From the NCBI RefSeq assembly GCF_045862745.1, contig NZ_BQXN01000003.1, positions 82,356-146,355 of the forward strand: 64,000 bases of DNA, in the 5' to 3' direction. Numbering within the stretch: the stretch's first letter is position 1; every line of letters starts with the position of its first letter. The stretch comes from Furfurilactobacillus entadae (GTDB taxonomy: Bacteria > Bacillota > Bacilli > Lactobacillales > Lactobacillaceae). The notes beneath the pieces were generated by a model. It was given only the letters and a program-made list of their open reading frames with translations. It did not search any database and was not told the DNA's origin. Of this stretch, positions 8,534 through 16,160 are shown piece by piece. The translations under genes and the position numbers were made by a program.

Positions 8534-9394
8534 ATGAACGAAGACCTTGCGCAGCTCCTAACAACCCAACAACTCTGTCAACTGAACCACCTGTTGACGA
8601 ATTTTTCACAGGCCACCGGAAGCGTAACTGTCATCACAAGCCCTGGTGGGCAAACCATTTCAAACGTTTGTGGTTTTTCAATTTTTAATACGTTTAGTGA
8701 TGATGCTGTTGGCGAAGTCGCCGTCCCACAAAACAAAACCGTTGATATTAGTGAACACTACACCATTAGTCGGTTGCCGTTGATCCTTGACGAACAGTTA
8801 ATGGGCTTTGTTTGTTGCGGTTACCTAGACGTTAACCAAAGCGCCTATTCACCGTTTGGCCCCACCGGAAACTCAGCTGGTGAGCGTGCTCAAGCGTCAA
8901 TCACCTTGTTGCACTCCGTCATTCAACGAGAATTAGAGGGCTACCAGTTCCAAGCAGGTGGTGCCCCAGTCCAAGTCCAAATGCCGGTCATCCACCAAGC
9001 ACCCGCTCTTCACACGGTGCCTGATAAGAACAACTTCCACGCCTCACTGGCTAAGATCGACAGCATTTCAACGACAAACAAGGAAATTAGTGACGCATTA
9101 ACCTTCATTGAACAGCACCTTAATCAAAACATTTCGTTAGAAGAAGTCGCCCAACGCGTTTATCTATCAAGCTTTTACTTCTCGAAACTCTTTAAAAAGT
9201 CCACAAACATGAATTTCTCCGACTACTTAGCGGCAAAGAAGATCAAGCGAGCAATGGTGCTTCTCCAAGACACCAATACCCCGGTTAACCTCATCGCCCA
9301 CCAGCTGGGCTTTTCGCAGACGAGTTACTTTAGCAAAACGTTTAAACGCTACGTTAATGAAACCCCCTCAACGTTCAGAAAGTCCTTCCAATAA
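8534..9394 (+). CDS. pocR: PocR-type AraC family activator of the pdu/cbi genes
   Basis: A 286-residue regulator. The first ~170 residues form a PocR sensory domain (opening NEDLAQLLTTQQLCQLNHLLTNF, with the GFVCCGYLD segment near residue 90), which binds the diol or a similar ligand. The last ~100 residues hold two AraC helix-turn-helix motifs (SLEEVAQRVYLSSFYFSKLFKK and VNLIAHQLGFSQTSYFSKTFKR). The ATG at 8534 is preceded by GGAGG; a longer in-frame extension to 8423 has none. In Salmonella and L. reuteri PocR turns on both pdu and cobamide genes, so it likely controls both large operons here. Confidence 0.88.
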   Translation: MNEDLAQLLTTQQLCQLNHLLTNFSQATGSVTVITSPGGQTISNVCGFSIFNTFSDDAVGEVAVPQNKTVDISEHYTISRLPLILDEQLMGFVCCGYLDVNQSAYSPFGPTGNSAGERAQASITLLHSVIQRELEGYQFQAGGAPVQVQMPVIHQAPALHTVPDKNNFHASLAKIDSISTTNKEISDALTFIEQHLNQNISLEEVAQRVYLSSFYFSKLFKKSTNMNFSDYLAAKKIKRAMVLLQDTNTPVNLIAHQLGFSQTSYFSKTFKRYVNETPSTFRKSFQ

Positions 9395-9413
9395 TCCGAA
9401 AATGAAACATGAC

Positions 9414-9448
9414 AAAAAAAGACAACTGTGACTCAGTTGTCTTTTTTT
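9414..9448 (+). terminator. Intrinsic terminator after pocR
   Basis: An 11-bp stem (AAAGACAACTG with CAGTTGTCTTT) with a 5-base loop, followed by T7, lies 20 bases after the pocR stop. The A run on the left arm would also let it work on the other strand. Confidence 0.9.
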
Positions 9449-9537
9449 AATCGCAAAAGCACACCAGAAGAAGACCAACATTGTAATTGCATAAGAGCAT
9501 AAACTTAGTTTTACATATTGAAAGGGGTTTATTACCT

Positions 9538-9909
9538 ATGAAGAAGTTTGTTCGTTTCGCCATCGTTCTTGCCGTTGTTATCTTTGGGTTTGTTGCTGCA
9601 GGACACGTTCAGTCCGCCAGTGCTGCCACTAACAAGGCAACCATTACCTTAACGCAGGACAAAAAGCAGTTTGCTAAGAAAACAGTCACTGTTAAGAAGG
9701 GTAACAACTTACTCAGTGTCATGAAGAAGAACTTTACCGTTAAGGAAAAGGACGGCTTCATCACAAGCATCAACGGTCACAAACAGGATGACGCCCAAAA
9801 GAAATACTGGATGTTCACCGTTAACGGCAAGGAAGCCACTAAGGGTGCAAAGGACATTCAGGTGAAGAAAAACGATAAGGTGACCTTCGACCTATCCGTC
9901 ACAAAATAA
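9538..9909 (+). CDS. Secreted DUF4430 protein (transcobalamin-like C-terminal domain family)
   Basis: A 123-residue protein with a clear signal peptide (MKKFVRFAIVLAVVIFGFVAA) and likely cleavage after SASA near residue 30. No lipobox cysteine and no second membrane segment are seen, so it is probably secreted or bound through its partner. The mature ~94 residues resemble DUF4430, a family related to the C-terminal domain of transcobalamin and intrinsic factor. It contains KKYWMFTVNGKEATKGAKDIQVKKNDKV in two conserved pieces. AAAGGGG precedes the ATG. Its stop overlaps the next gene's start by 1 base (TAATG), so the two are coupled. A cobamide or corrinoid capture role is inferred. Confidence 0.75.
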   Translation: MKKFVRFAIVLAVVIFGFVAAGHVQSASAATNKATITLTQDKKQFAKKTVTVKKGNNLLSVMKKNFTVKEKDGFITSINGHKQDDAQKKYWMFTVNGKEATKGAKDIQVKKNDKVTFDLSVTK

Positions 9910-10466
9910 TGCAACGCCATTTCGGTGCTAACATTGCCACCCCGCGTTACATTACGTTTATCGCCATGATGACCGCGATCTGTGTTGTGGGGCGCTATAT
10001 TTTTCAATTTCTCCCCAACATCCAACCAGTAACGGACATCCTCATTTTTCTAACGATTTATTATAGCTTTGCGGTCGGTGTCTTTGTTAGCATTCTGTCG
10101 ATCCTCATTTCAAACATTCTGTTAGGATTTGGTCCCTGGACCATCCCACAGATCATGGCCTACCTTGTGGTTGTTCTGGTCGTGACAGCAGCTAGTCACC
10201 TGCGGCTTGTCAACCGGTCAATTATCGTTCAGAGCGGGTTAGCCCTTCTCATGGGGTACCTGTACGGATTTACCGTTAGTCTAGGGCAGCTTCCCGTTTT
10301 GGGTGGCTGGCACCAGGTGATCGTCTATTGGCTTGGCGGGCTATCCTTTGATACCCTTCACGCTGGCGGTAACCTCGTGATTTATCTAATCTGTATGCCA
10401 GCTTTGAAGCAGACGTTTATCCGGCTTCACAATCACATTCCGGTACCCATGCGTTACCAAGATTAA
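9909..10466 (+). CDS. ECF transporter substrate-binding (S) component, possibly cobamide-specific
   Basis: A 185-residue membrane protein with five to six hydrophobic segments (for example FIAMMTAICVVGRYIFQFLP, IYYSFAVGVFVSILSILISN and IMAYLVVVLVVTAA). This is the size and pattern of ECF S components, which borrow a shared EcfT/EcfA module encoded elsewhere. It resembles the CbrT type of cobamide S component of lactobacilli, a tentative match from memory. Translational coupling to the DUF4430 gene suggests a two-part uptake system. Propanediol-related or precursor substrates are alternatives. Confidence 0.7.
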   Translation: MQRHFGANIATPRYITFIAMMTAICVVGRYIFQFLPNIQPVTDILIFLTIYYSFAVGVFVSILSILISNILLGFGPWTIPQIMAYLVVVLVVTAASHLRLVNRSIIVQSGLALLMGYLYGFTVSLGQLPVLGGWHQVIVYWLGGLSFDTLHAGGNLVIYLICMPALKQTFIRLHNHIPVPMRYQD

Positions 10467-10479
10467 GGCATCATCAGAC

Positions 10480-10518
10480 AAAAAACGCGCCAAGTCGACT
10501 AGACTTGGCGCGTTTTTT
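10480..10518. terminator. Bidirectional terminator between the ECF gene and cobT
   Basis: A 17-bp perfect stem (AAAAAACGCGCCAAGTC with GACTTGGCGCGTTTTTT) with a 5-base loop sits between two convergent genes. It has a T run in either direction. Confidence 0.93.
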
Positions 10519-10528
10519 GTCACCGTGG

Positions 10529-11584
10529 TTATTTCGTAAAATCAAACCCAACGTCGGCGGCCGTGTTCATGTTTGTCAAAACGGCTTGCAGGAGATCCAG
10601 CCACGGTAATAACATCACCGCGCCGGTCCCCTCGCCCACACACAACGCCAAGTTAAAGTACGGCTTCAGCTGTAAGGCTTCAAGGACGAGCTGTGAGCCA
10701 CGTTCATGCGATTCATGTGACGGAATGACGTAATTGATCACCCCCGGCTTTAGTCGTTCAGCAATCAATAACGCGGCATATGAAATGAAGCCGTCGAGAA
10801 CGATTGGCACCCCGAAACGGGCCGCATACAGGAGCGCGCCAGTCATCGCGCCAATTTCAAAACCACCAACGTTGGCCAATACATCAAGGGCGTCTTCATG
10901 ATCAAACGACCGCTGTAAACTTGCCGTCACAACCTGCTGTTTGTGGCGCAAGCGCTGGTCTGAAATGTTCGATCCGCGGCCGACCACTGCTGCTGGATCA
11001 GCATGAAGCAGTGCCGCAATGATGGCCGCAGCCGCAGTTGTATTACCAATCCCCAGCTCACCGATGGCCAAGATATCGGCATGATGGGTCACCACCGCCG
11101 TTTGCGCTGTTTCATAACCAATGGTAATTGCCTGGATTGCTTCCGGCTTCGTCATGGCTGGACCGGTCAGTAAATCGCTGGTTCCAAAGCGAATTTTTTG
11201 GTTCAGAACCTGCGGCTCATTAATGGGCGTCATGATCCCAACGTCCACCACCGTCACGGCGCAATGCGCCGCTTGGCACATGGTGGCCACCGTCGTTTGG
11301 CCGTTGACCGTGTTGACGGCCTGTAATGCGGTCACCGCCTGTGGCGTGGCTGACACGTGTTCAGCGGCGACCCCGTGATCGGCCGCAAACACCAACAGTT
11401 CCCGGTGCGCCGTTGTCACAGTGACTTGGCGCTTAATTCCAGCCAGTTGAACCGCCAAGTCCTCCAGCCGCCCGAGGCCCCGGATCGGTTTTGCCAGTTC
11501 ATCCAGTTTTTGTTGCATTTGCCGACGTGCGCTCACTGAAATTGGGGCGCAGGTCCACATTGTCTGCCAATCATCCTTTAGCAT
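10529..11584 (-). CDS. cobT: Nicotinate-nucleotide:base phosphoribosyltransferase CobT
   Basis: A 351-residue enzyme that makes alpha-ribazole phosphate (or the adenine equivalent) for the cobamide lower loop. Conserved blocks are KPIRGLGRLEDLAVQLAGI, FAADHGVAAEHVS, IGELGIGNTTAAAAII near residue 175, and LCVGEGTGAVMLLPWLD with the catalytic Glu near the C-terminus. The ATG at 11584 was preferred to an in-frame TTG at 11647 because the family begins here and AGAAGG lies upstream. It is separated from the pduU end of the long operon by a hairpin, so it may have its own promoter within 11585-11747, though none is clear. Confidence 0.9.
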   Translation of the reverse strand: MLKDDWQTMWTCAPISVSARRQMQQKLDELAKPIRGLGRLEDLAVQLAGIKRQVTVTTAHRELLVFAADHGVAAEHVSATPQAVTALQAVNTVNGQTTVATMCQAAHCAVTVVDVGIMTPINEPQVLNQKIRFGTSDLLTGPAMTKPEAIQAITIGYETAQTAVVTHHADILAIGELGIGNTTAAAAIIAALLHADPAAVVGRGSNISDQRLRHKQQVVTASLQRSFDHEDALDVLANVGGFEIGAMTGALLYAARFGVPIVLDGFISYAALLIAERLKPGVINYVIPSHESHERGSQLVLEALQLKPYFNLALCVGEGTGAVMLLPWLDLLQAVLTNMNTAADVGFDFTK

Positions 11585-11747
11585 TGGCCGCTGCCTTCTT
11601 CCCGTTAAGATTACTCTGAAATTACCACCAGAACGCCCATGATACAACGCTTCAGCCCGGACTGAACTCGAAAAGATCGCAACTGAACTGTTTTTTATTA
11701 TCCATAACCACCAGATTGTATCATTGCGAGCTCACATGACCGCCAAT

Positions 11748-11790
11748 CAAACAAACCGGTTGATGTTCGTTACATCAGCCGGTTTGTTTA
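11748..11790 (-). terminator. Hairpin terminator after pduU
   Basis: A long stem (AAACAAACCGGTTGATG with CATCAGCCGGTTTGTTT, one wobble) lies just downstream of the pduU stop on the minus strand. The arm itself supplies a broken T run (TTTGTTTG). It probably ends the 26.5-kb operon before cobT, but some readthrough is possible because the T tract is weak. Confidence 0.7.
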
Positions 11791-11797
11791 CGTTCAT

Positions 11798-12148
11798 TTA
11801 ATTTTGTGTCACCCGACTCACCGTAAAGTGCATCTTATCCGCCATCCCTGCATTGGCATGGGTAAACGCTTCTGTAAGAGCCGTCAACTCGCCATGTAAA
11901 ATGGCGGTGCCACTAAACCGGTCCATAAAGCCAATGGCCACTCCGCCAGCCTTTAGCGCCATGTCAGCCGCAATGATGACCGATTCTGCTGGTGTGATCG
12001 TCATAATTCCGATGCTATCGTGCGTGTTTTCAATGCCAAGCTTGGTGTACACATCCTCGGTTGGATTCGCGATGATGTGCGTTAACGTAATTTGCTTTCC
12101 TGGCACGTATTCTTGAATGATTCGTTTAATTTGTTTTGCATCTGCCAT
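11798..12148 (-). CDS. pduU: Microcompartment shell protein PduU (circularly permuted BMC)
   Basis: A 116-residue protein that keeps the diagnostic PduU/EutS N-terminus (RIIQEYVPGKQITLTHIIANP), which forms a small beta-barrel over the pore. It is followed by the permuted BMC fold (IGIMTITPAESVIIAADMAL and GFMDRFSGTAILHGEL). It sits at the 3' end of the hem/cob operon, away from pduA-L, and overlaps the flavin reductase gene by one base. Confidence 0.93.
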   Translation of the reverse strand: MADAKQIKRIIQEYVPGKQITLTHIIANPTEDVYTKLGIENTHDSIGIMTITPAESVIIAADMALKAGGVAIGFMDRFSGTAILHGELTALTEAFTHANAGMADKMHFTVSRVTQN

Positions 12149-12696
12149 TAATCGTTCCCCCGCTCCATAAGCTGAAACAACCGTTGCATCCCCTGGTCGA
12201 TCAGACCCACAGTTGTTTGATCCATGAGGTTCCCTTGAGAATCAAATTTTGTCCCTGCCTGTCCCACTAAAATTTCTGGGGTATCAACCAGGTGTGGGGC
12301 TAACGCTGCCGATTGTAAAATGGTGCGAACCATCAATTGCGCCCGAACCGTTCCTAACGTACCCGTGGCTGCGCCCATTAACAACAGTGGTTTTTCGTGC
12401 AGCGGATATGGCGCATATGAACACCAATCCAATGCATTTTTCAGCGCAGCGGTTGGCCCGTTGTTATATTCCGGCGTGGCGATAACCACCGCATCCGCTT
12501 GGTTCACCTGCTCAACAAGCGTCGTCACAGCCGCCGGGGTGCCGGTCGTTTGACTGGCCACAATGAACGGAAGCGCCGTCAAAACTGGCTCAATCCACGT
12601 CACCGTGGTGGCATACCGGTTCGCAATATAGCGGGTCAACGCCTTGTTATACGACTGCGTTGCGGTTCCGCCATTAAGACACACAATTGTTTTCAT
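12148..12696 (-). CDS. NADPH-dependent FMN reductase family protein
   Basis: A 182-residue flavoprotein of the NADPH-dependent FMN reductase/azoreductase fold. Visible are the phosphate loop at the N-terminus (VCLNGGTATQSYN) and the flavin-contacting VIATPEYNNGPTAALKNALDW near residue 75. GGAGG sets the ATG at 12696. Lying between pduU and a hemD-like gene inside the cobamide operon, it is a candidate source of electrons for reducing cobalt(II) to cobalt(I) before adenosylation by PduO. This role is inferred from position alone; a general quinone or flavin reductase is equally compatible with the sequence. Confidence 0.82.
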   Translation of the reverse strand: MKTIVCLNGGTATQSYNKALTRYIANRYATTVTWIEPVLTALPFIVASQTTGTPAAVTTLVEQVNQADAVVIATPEYNNGPTAALKNALDWCSYAPYPLHEKPLLLMGAATGTLGTVRAQLMVRTILQSAALAPHLVDTPEILVGQAGTKFDSQGNLMDQTTVGLIDQGMQRLFQLMERGND

Positions 12697-12753
12697 TGAT
12701 TCGTCCTCCACACCCTTAATGTAGCAAACTCTAATGCCAAGATGTTGCCATCC

Positions 12754-13458
12754 TTAATCCGTTGGTTGCAGCAGCGCCCGCACCGCTTGCCGGAGCACCG
12801 CTGTGCGAACGGGTGGCACCCAGACATGGTGCCCATCCTCTTGGATCACCGCTGCCGTTTGCTGGCCCAGGGCATAAAAATCACAATCAGCAAACTGCGC
12901 GGGCCGGCGCCGCATGAGTGTTTGAAGCCGTTGATAGGCCGACGCGCTTGGCACCAGCACCTGTTGATACCGTGTTGTTCCGATGGCCGTCAGTGCCTCA
13001 GCTTCGTCTGATGCCGTCCAGCGATTTTGGTACACCGTAACCACCCGTTCGTTTGCTTGTAGCTGGTGCGCCACATGCGTCAGCGTCCCAACAAGCCAAA
13101 CCACTGTTAACGCTTGGGGTAACGCCGCAACCTGCTGCGCCAAACCCTGCTGGTTTTCCGTGGGCGCCACACAAACCGTCCCCGTGTACTGCGTTTGCAT
13201 CTGCTCGGCCTGCTGTTGACTGAGCACCACGATGGTTCTGGCCGCCACTTTCGGCAACCAAGCCATTAAAACGGTAAGCGCAAAGTTGCTACTAATGACC
13301 AGGACATCCGCAGTTTGCATGATCTGTTGATCACCCGGTGATAACGGCTTTTCTGTTAACGTGCGTAACGGTAAATAGACTGTTGGTTGTTGCGCCGCCA
13401 GTTCTTCCTGTTCACGTTTTGTAAAGCGTTCCTTTGGATATAACACTAACCGTGCCAT
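12754..13458 (-). CDS. hemD: HemD-like uroporphyrinogen-III synthase (stand-alone copy)
   Basis: A 234-residue protein with the weakly conserved two-domain HemD fold. The pattern visible is an opening strand (LVLYPKERF), a first-domain segment DVLVISSNFALTVLMAWL near residue 50, and the second-domain motif QQVLVPSASAYQRLQTLM near residue 163, where HemD proteins have a Ser-rich substrate loop. It would close the hydroxymethylbilane ring to uroporphyrinogen III. A second HemD-like domain is fused to CobA at 26713-28107, so one copy may be redundant or degenerate. It lies 12 bases after cobC. Confidence 0.72.
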   Translation of the reverse strand: MARLVLYPKERFTKREQEELAAQQPTVYLPLRTLTEKPLSPGDQQIMQTADVLVISSNFALTVLMAWLPKVAARTIVVLSQQQAEQMQTQYTGTVCVAPTENQQGLAQQVAALPQALTVVWLVGTLTHVAHQLQANERVVTVYQNRWTASDEAEALTAIGTTRYQQVLVPSASAYQRLQTLMRRRPAQFADCDFYALGQQTAAVIQEDGHHVWVPPVRTAVLRQAVRALLQPTD

Positions 13459-13469
13459 TTACTCTCGCC

Positions 13470-14054
13470 TCACTGATTTCTTAACACCGTTTGGACGTGG
13501 CCCGCTGCTAGATCGTAGCTCGTGTAATGCCCCGCCTGAAAGTCACTGGCCCAAAAATCACGCTCCGGAAACAGCCAGTGGTCGATCACCCGCAGGACCC
13601 CTTGATGCGCAATCACCGTCACGGTTGTGGTGGCAGGTGTTTCTTCGATCAACTGAGCCACCCGTTGTTTCACACGGGTTTCAAACGTTGCAAAACTGGT
13701 TGCCGCTGGCGGCGTGTACGCAAACGGCGCATCCAGCCAGGCCTGCCATTCAGTGGGAAAGGCCGCCTCGATCTCATCAGCGGTTAGGCCCTCCCATAAC
13801 CCAAATGATTTTTCATTGAACGCCGGGTCAATGATGACCGCTTGGCCTGTGTGCGCTTGAACCGCTGCTGCCGTCGTGAGCGTTCGCCGCATGGCACTAC
13901 TCATTAACGTCATCGGCCCCACGTGACGCAACTTTTGTGCCAACGTTTTCGCCTGGGCAAAGCCAGTTTCCGTTAGTCCAACATCCAGCGTCCCGTAAAA
14001 ACAGTGGGCAACGTTAAGCGGCGTTTCCCCATGACGTGCCACAATCAACCGCAT
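13470..14054 (-). CDS. cobC: Alpha-ribazole-5'-phosphate phosphatase CobC (histidine phosphatase family)
   Basis: A 194-residue histidine phosphatase. The catalytic RHGET motif is at residues 6-10 (MRLIVARHGETPLN), a second key block is LMSSAMRRTLTTAAAV, and the acid/base region is FNEKSFGLWEGLTADEI. It removes the phosphate from the lower-ligand nucleotide. The start was set at MRLIVARHGET; it overlaps the cobS stop by 10 bases, so the two are coupled. A relative lies at 39219-39767, and which one acts as CobC cannot be settled by sequence; operon position favours this copy. Confidence 0.85.
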   Translation of the reverse strand: MRLIVARHGETPLNVAHCFYGTLDVGLTETGFAQAKTLAQKLRHVGPMTLMSSAMRRTLTTAAAVQAHTGQAVIIDPAFNEKSFGLWEGLTADEIEAAFPTEWQAWLDAPFAYTPPAATSFATFETRVKQRVAQLIEETPATTTVTVIAHQGVLRVIDHWLFPERDFWASDFQAGHYTSYDLAAGHVQTVLRNQ

Positions 14055-14809
14055 AGTTTCACCACCAATCCCGTTTCGATCAGGATAAAAACGATTTGAC
14101 TTAGACAAGCGTAGGCGCCCAGCGTGTCACCGGTAAACCCACCAAATAGCTTTGTAATGTGGTGATGGTACGCCCAGCTCACAAGCATAACACCGAGATA
14201 ACTCACCAGGCCCCAGAGACCTGTCAGCCCGAAAATGGCAAGCCCAGCCACAAGCTCAGCGACAAAAATCTGCCACCCGGCGATGCCCTCCCACATTTCA
14301 GCGAGTCCACCAGAATTACCGGCATAGTGCATGCGAATAAAAAGTAACGATAATCCGGCCTTAGCAACCACTGGCAGGGCAATCATAATGCCGGTCAATT
14401 GAATAGCTGATTGATGCTGAGCCAACACCCAGCCAGCCCCAATTAAGATGATGTAGTAATACAACAAGGCTAAACTCCCCATCGTGCCCAACCGACTATC
14501 CTTCATGATGGTCTTCATGCGTTCAACAGTTCGGGCAGAAAAGAGCCCATCCGCCGTATCGGCCAACGCATCTAAGTGAAAGCCACCCGTGACCAAACCG
14601 TCACTCATCACCACGAGGGCCCAGGCAAACGCCTTGGGAAACACCAGTGTTAACAGCCAAAAGAGGCCCCCTTCCAAAAGTCCTAAGCACACACCAAACA
14701 GGGTAATGTACTGAACACCCTGACGAAACTTTTTAACGGGTTCATCAATGGCAACGTTCACGGGGATCCGGGTGAAAAATTGCGTAAATAAAATCAACGT
14801 CTGAATCAT
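14045..14809 (-). CDS. cobS: Adenosylcobinamide-GDP ribazoletransferase CobS
   Basis: A 254-residue integral membrane protein with about six to seven hydrophobic segments. The conserved metal/substrate motif GGFHLDALADTADGLFS lies near residue 78. It joins adenosylcobinamide-GDP to alpha-ribazole (phosphate), the last assembly step, at the membrane. Length is typical (~250). Confidence 0.92.
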   Translation of the reverse strand: MIQTLILFTQFFTRIPVNVAIDEPVKKFRQGVQYITLFGVCLGLLEGGLFWLLTLVFPKAFAWALVVMSDGLVTGGFHLDALADTADGLFSARTVERMKTIMKDSRLGTMGSLALLYYYIILIGAGWVLAQHQSAIQLTGIMIALPVVAKAGLSLLFIRMHYAGNSGGLAEMWEGIAGWQIFVAELVAGLAIFGLTGLWGLVSYLGVMLVSWAYHHHITKLFGGFTGDTLGAYACLSQIVFILIETGLVVKLCG

Positions 14810-14820
14810 TGCTTATCTCC

Positions 14821-15414
14821 TCACTTCAACTGCAACGGCAGGCCACTGACCACCATCGTGACGTGGGTGGCCGCCGCCGCAATCTGCTGATTGACCTCAC
14901 CGTACAGGTCTCGAAGAACCCGTGCCTGTTTGGTTGCTGGCACTAAGCTCAACCCCACTTCATTTGTGACAATAATGACTGGCCCGCTGACTGCGCTTGC
15001 CCCAGTTAAGACCTGGTGCCACTCAGCCAAGATCAAGGTGGTCAGTGCCGTCAGTTCCGTGGCTGTCAGTGCCTCGATCACCACGTCCCAGTCTGCTTCA
15101 TGACTGGCCTGGGCCCGCTCTTTTATGGCATCGAAAAAGAGGTTTGTCGTCAGCATCGTGGCGTCGTCAATTAAGTAACCGTCAAACGAATTTTCAGTTA
15201 ACAAGGCCCCAACGTTACGGTACTGTTCACAAGTTGCCCACGTTTTGGGGCGCCGGTCTTGATGACGTTTGATTCGGCGCGCCATTTCCGCGTCATCTTG
15301 AAACAACACCCCGGTAGCCACGTAGCCGACCCGCCGAAGCGCTGTGAGTTGGTCTTCCGCATACGCCGATTTACCACTCTTTGCGCCACCAGTTACCATT
15401 ATCAGTTCTGTCAT
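14821..15414 (-). CDS. cobU: Adenosylcobinamide kinase / guanylyltransferase CobU
   Basis: A 197-residue bifunctional enzyme. The P-loop GGAKSGKS is at residues 9-16, and the guanylyl-accepting histidine lies in IKRHQDRRPKTWATCE near residue 50. VIIVTNEVGLSLVPATKQAR near residue 150 is also diagnostic. It activates adenosylcobinamide to its GDP form for CobS. The start overlaps the preceding gene's stop by 4 bases. Confidence 0.94.
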   Translation of the reverse strand: MTELIMVTGGAKSGKSAYAEDQLTALRRVGYVATGVLFQDDAEMARRIKRHQDRRPKTWATCEQYRNVGALLTENSFDGYLIDDATMLTTNLFFDAIKERAQASHEADWDVVIEALTATELTALTTLILAEWHQVLTGASAVSGPVIIVTNEVGLSLVPATKQARVLRDLYGEVNQQIAAAATHVTMVVSGLPLQLK

Positions 15415-16160
15415 GCGTTCTCCCCCTGTTTGAGTCGGGCAATTAGCTGAACCGGCTGGCCCACTTTGGCCGCAAACTTTTCCTGTGCCGTGGCCTCAAT
15501 GGCAATCAGTAAAACCGTCGCCGGCCCAGCAGACGCCGTTAATTGCGCCTCATCTTGTTGCCCGACCAGTTCCACCGTCGCGTGGTGGGTTGTCGCCATT
15601 TGCCCCAGTTCATTTTGAATGCCCTTCGACCCCACCGGCAACAGATCAGTCACCATCGGCATGGTTAGCAGGTGGCGAACGTCCTCATACGTAAAAATCT
15701 CGGCAAGGTGTGTTTTAACCGCCTCACCAACGTACGGCGTGCCCAATTGGTACACAAGCAGGTCGGTTGAATCAGTGGTGACCGGCCGCGTTTTTGCCTG
15801 CCCAATCACGGTCACACCAATGGAGCTGGTAATGGTGGTCATGTTATCTTCTGTACTGCCATTGATCGGCAAATCCGCTAATCCTGCGGTCGCCAATTCC
15901 TGCCGTAACCCGGCAATCATCCGCACCCCGGTGGGCTTCATTTCGTTACCAATCGTGTCCACAACCATCAGCGGCGTCGCACCGTAGCACATGAGTTCCA
16001 ATAACGGGACCCTCAGCGAATAAGCAGCCATAATGGCCACGTCAATGGTCACCATGTCTGCTTGTTTTTCACCGATTCCTGCGCTACTATCACACGCCAC
16101 AACCAACGTTGTTGTGGCCGTTAACGGTAACACCGTTAAATCTCGATAGCGCGTTGTCAT
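15411..16160 (-). CDS. AIR-synthase-fold protein, probable alpha-ribazole kinase (CblS-like)
   Basis: A 249-residue PurM-like (AIR synthase fold) ATP-binding protein. Features include TTLVVACDSSAGIGEKQADMV near residue 18, where the fold binds phosphate and metal, and PINGSTEDNMTTITSSIGV near residue 98. These resemble CblS of Listeria and Geobacillus, which phosphorylates alpha-ribazole taken up by CblT. The match is from memory and not searched. It overlaps cobU and hemL by 4 bases each, so it belongs to the cobamide operon. If correct, the cell can both make and salvage alpha-ribazole. Confidence 0.65.
   Translation of the reverse strand: MTTRYRDLTVLPLTATTTLVVACDSSAGIGEKQADMVTIDVAIMAAYSLRVPLLELMCYGATPLMVVDTIGNEMKPTGVRMIAGLRQELATAGLADLPINGSTEDNMTTITSSIGVTVIGQAKTRPVTTDSTDLLVYQLGTPYVGEAVKTHLAEIFTYEDVRHLLTMPMVTDLLPVGSKGIQNELGQMATTHHATVELVGQQDEAQLTASAGPATVLLIAIEATAQEKFAAKVGQPVQLIARLKQGENA

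Noticed and set aside
11585..11790. Possible cobalamin riboswitch before cobT
   Set aside because: I looked for the B12-box and the paired pseudoknot arms and found no recognisable match; only the pduU terminator hairpin stands out.
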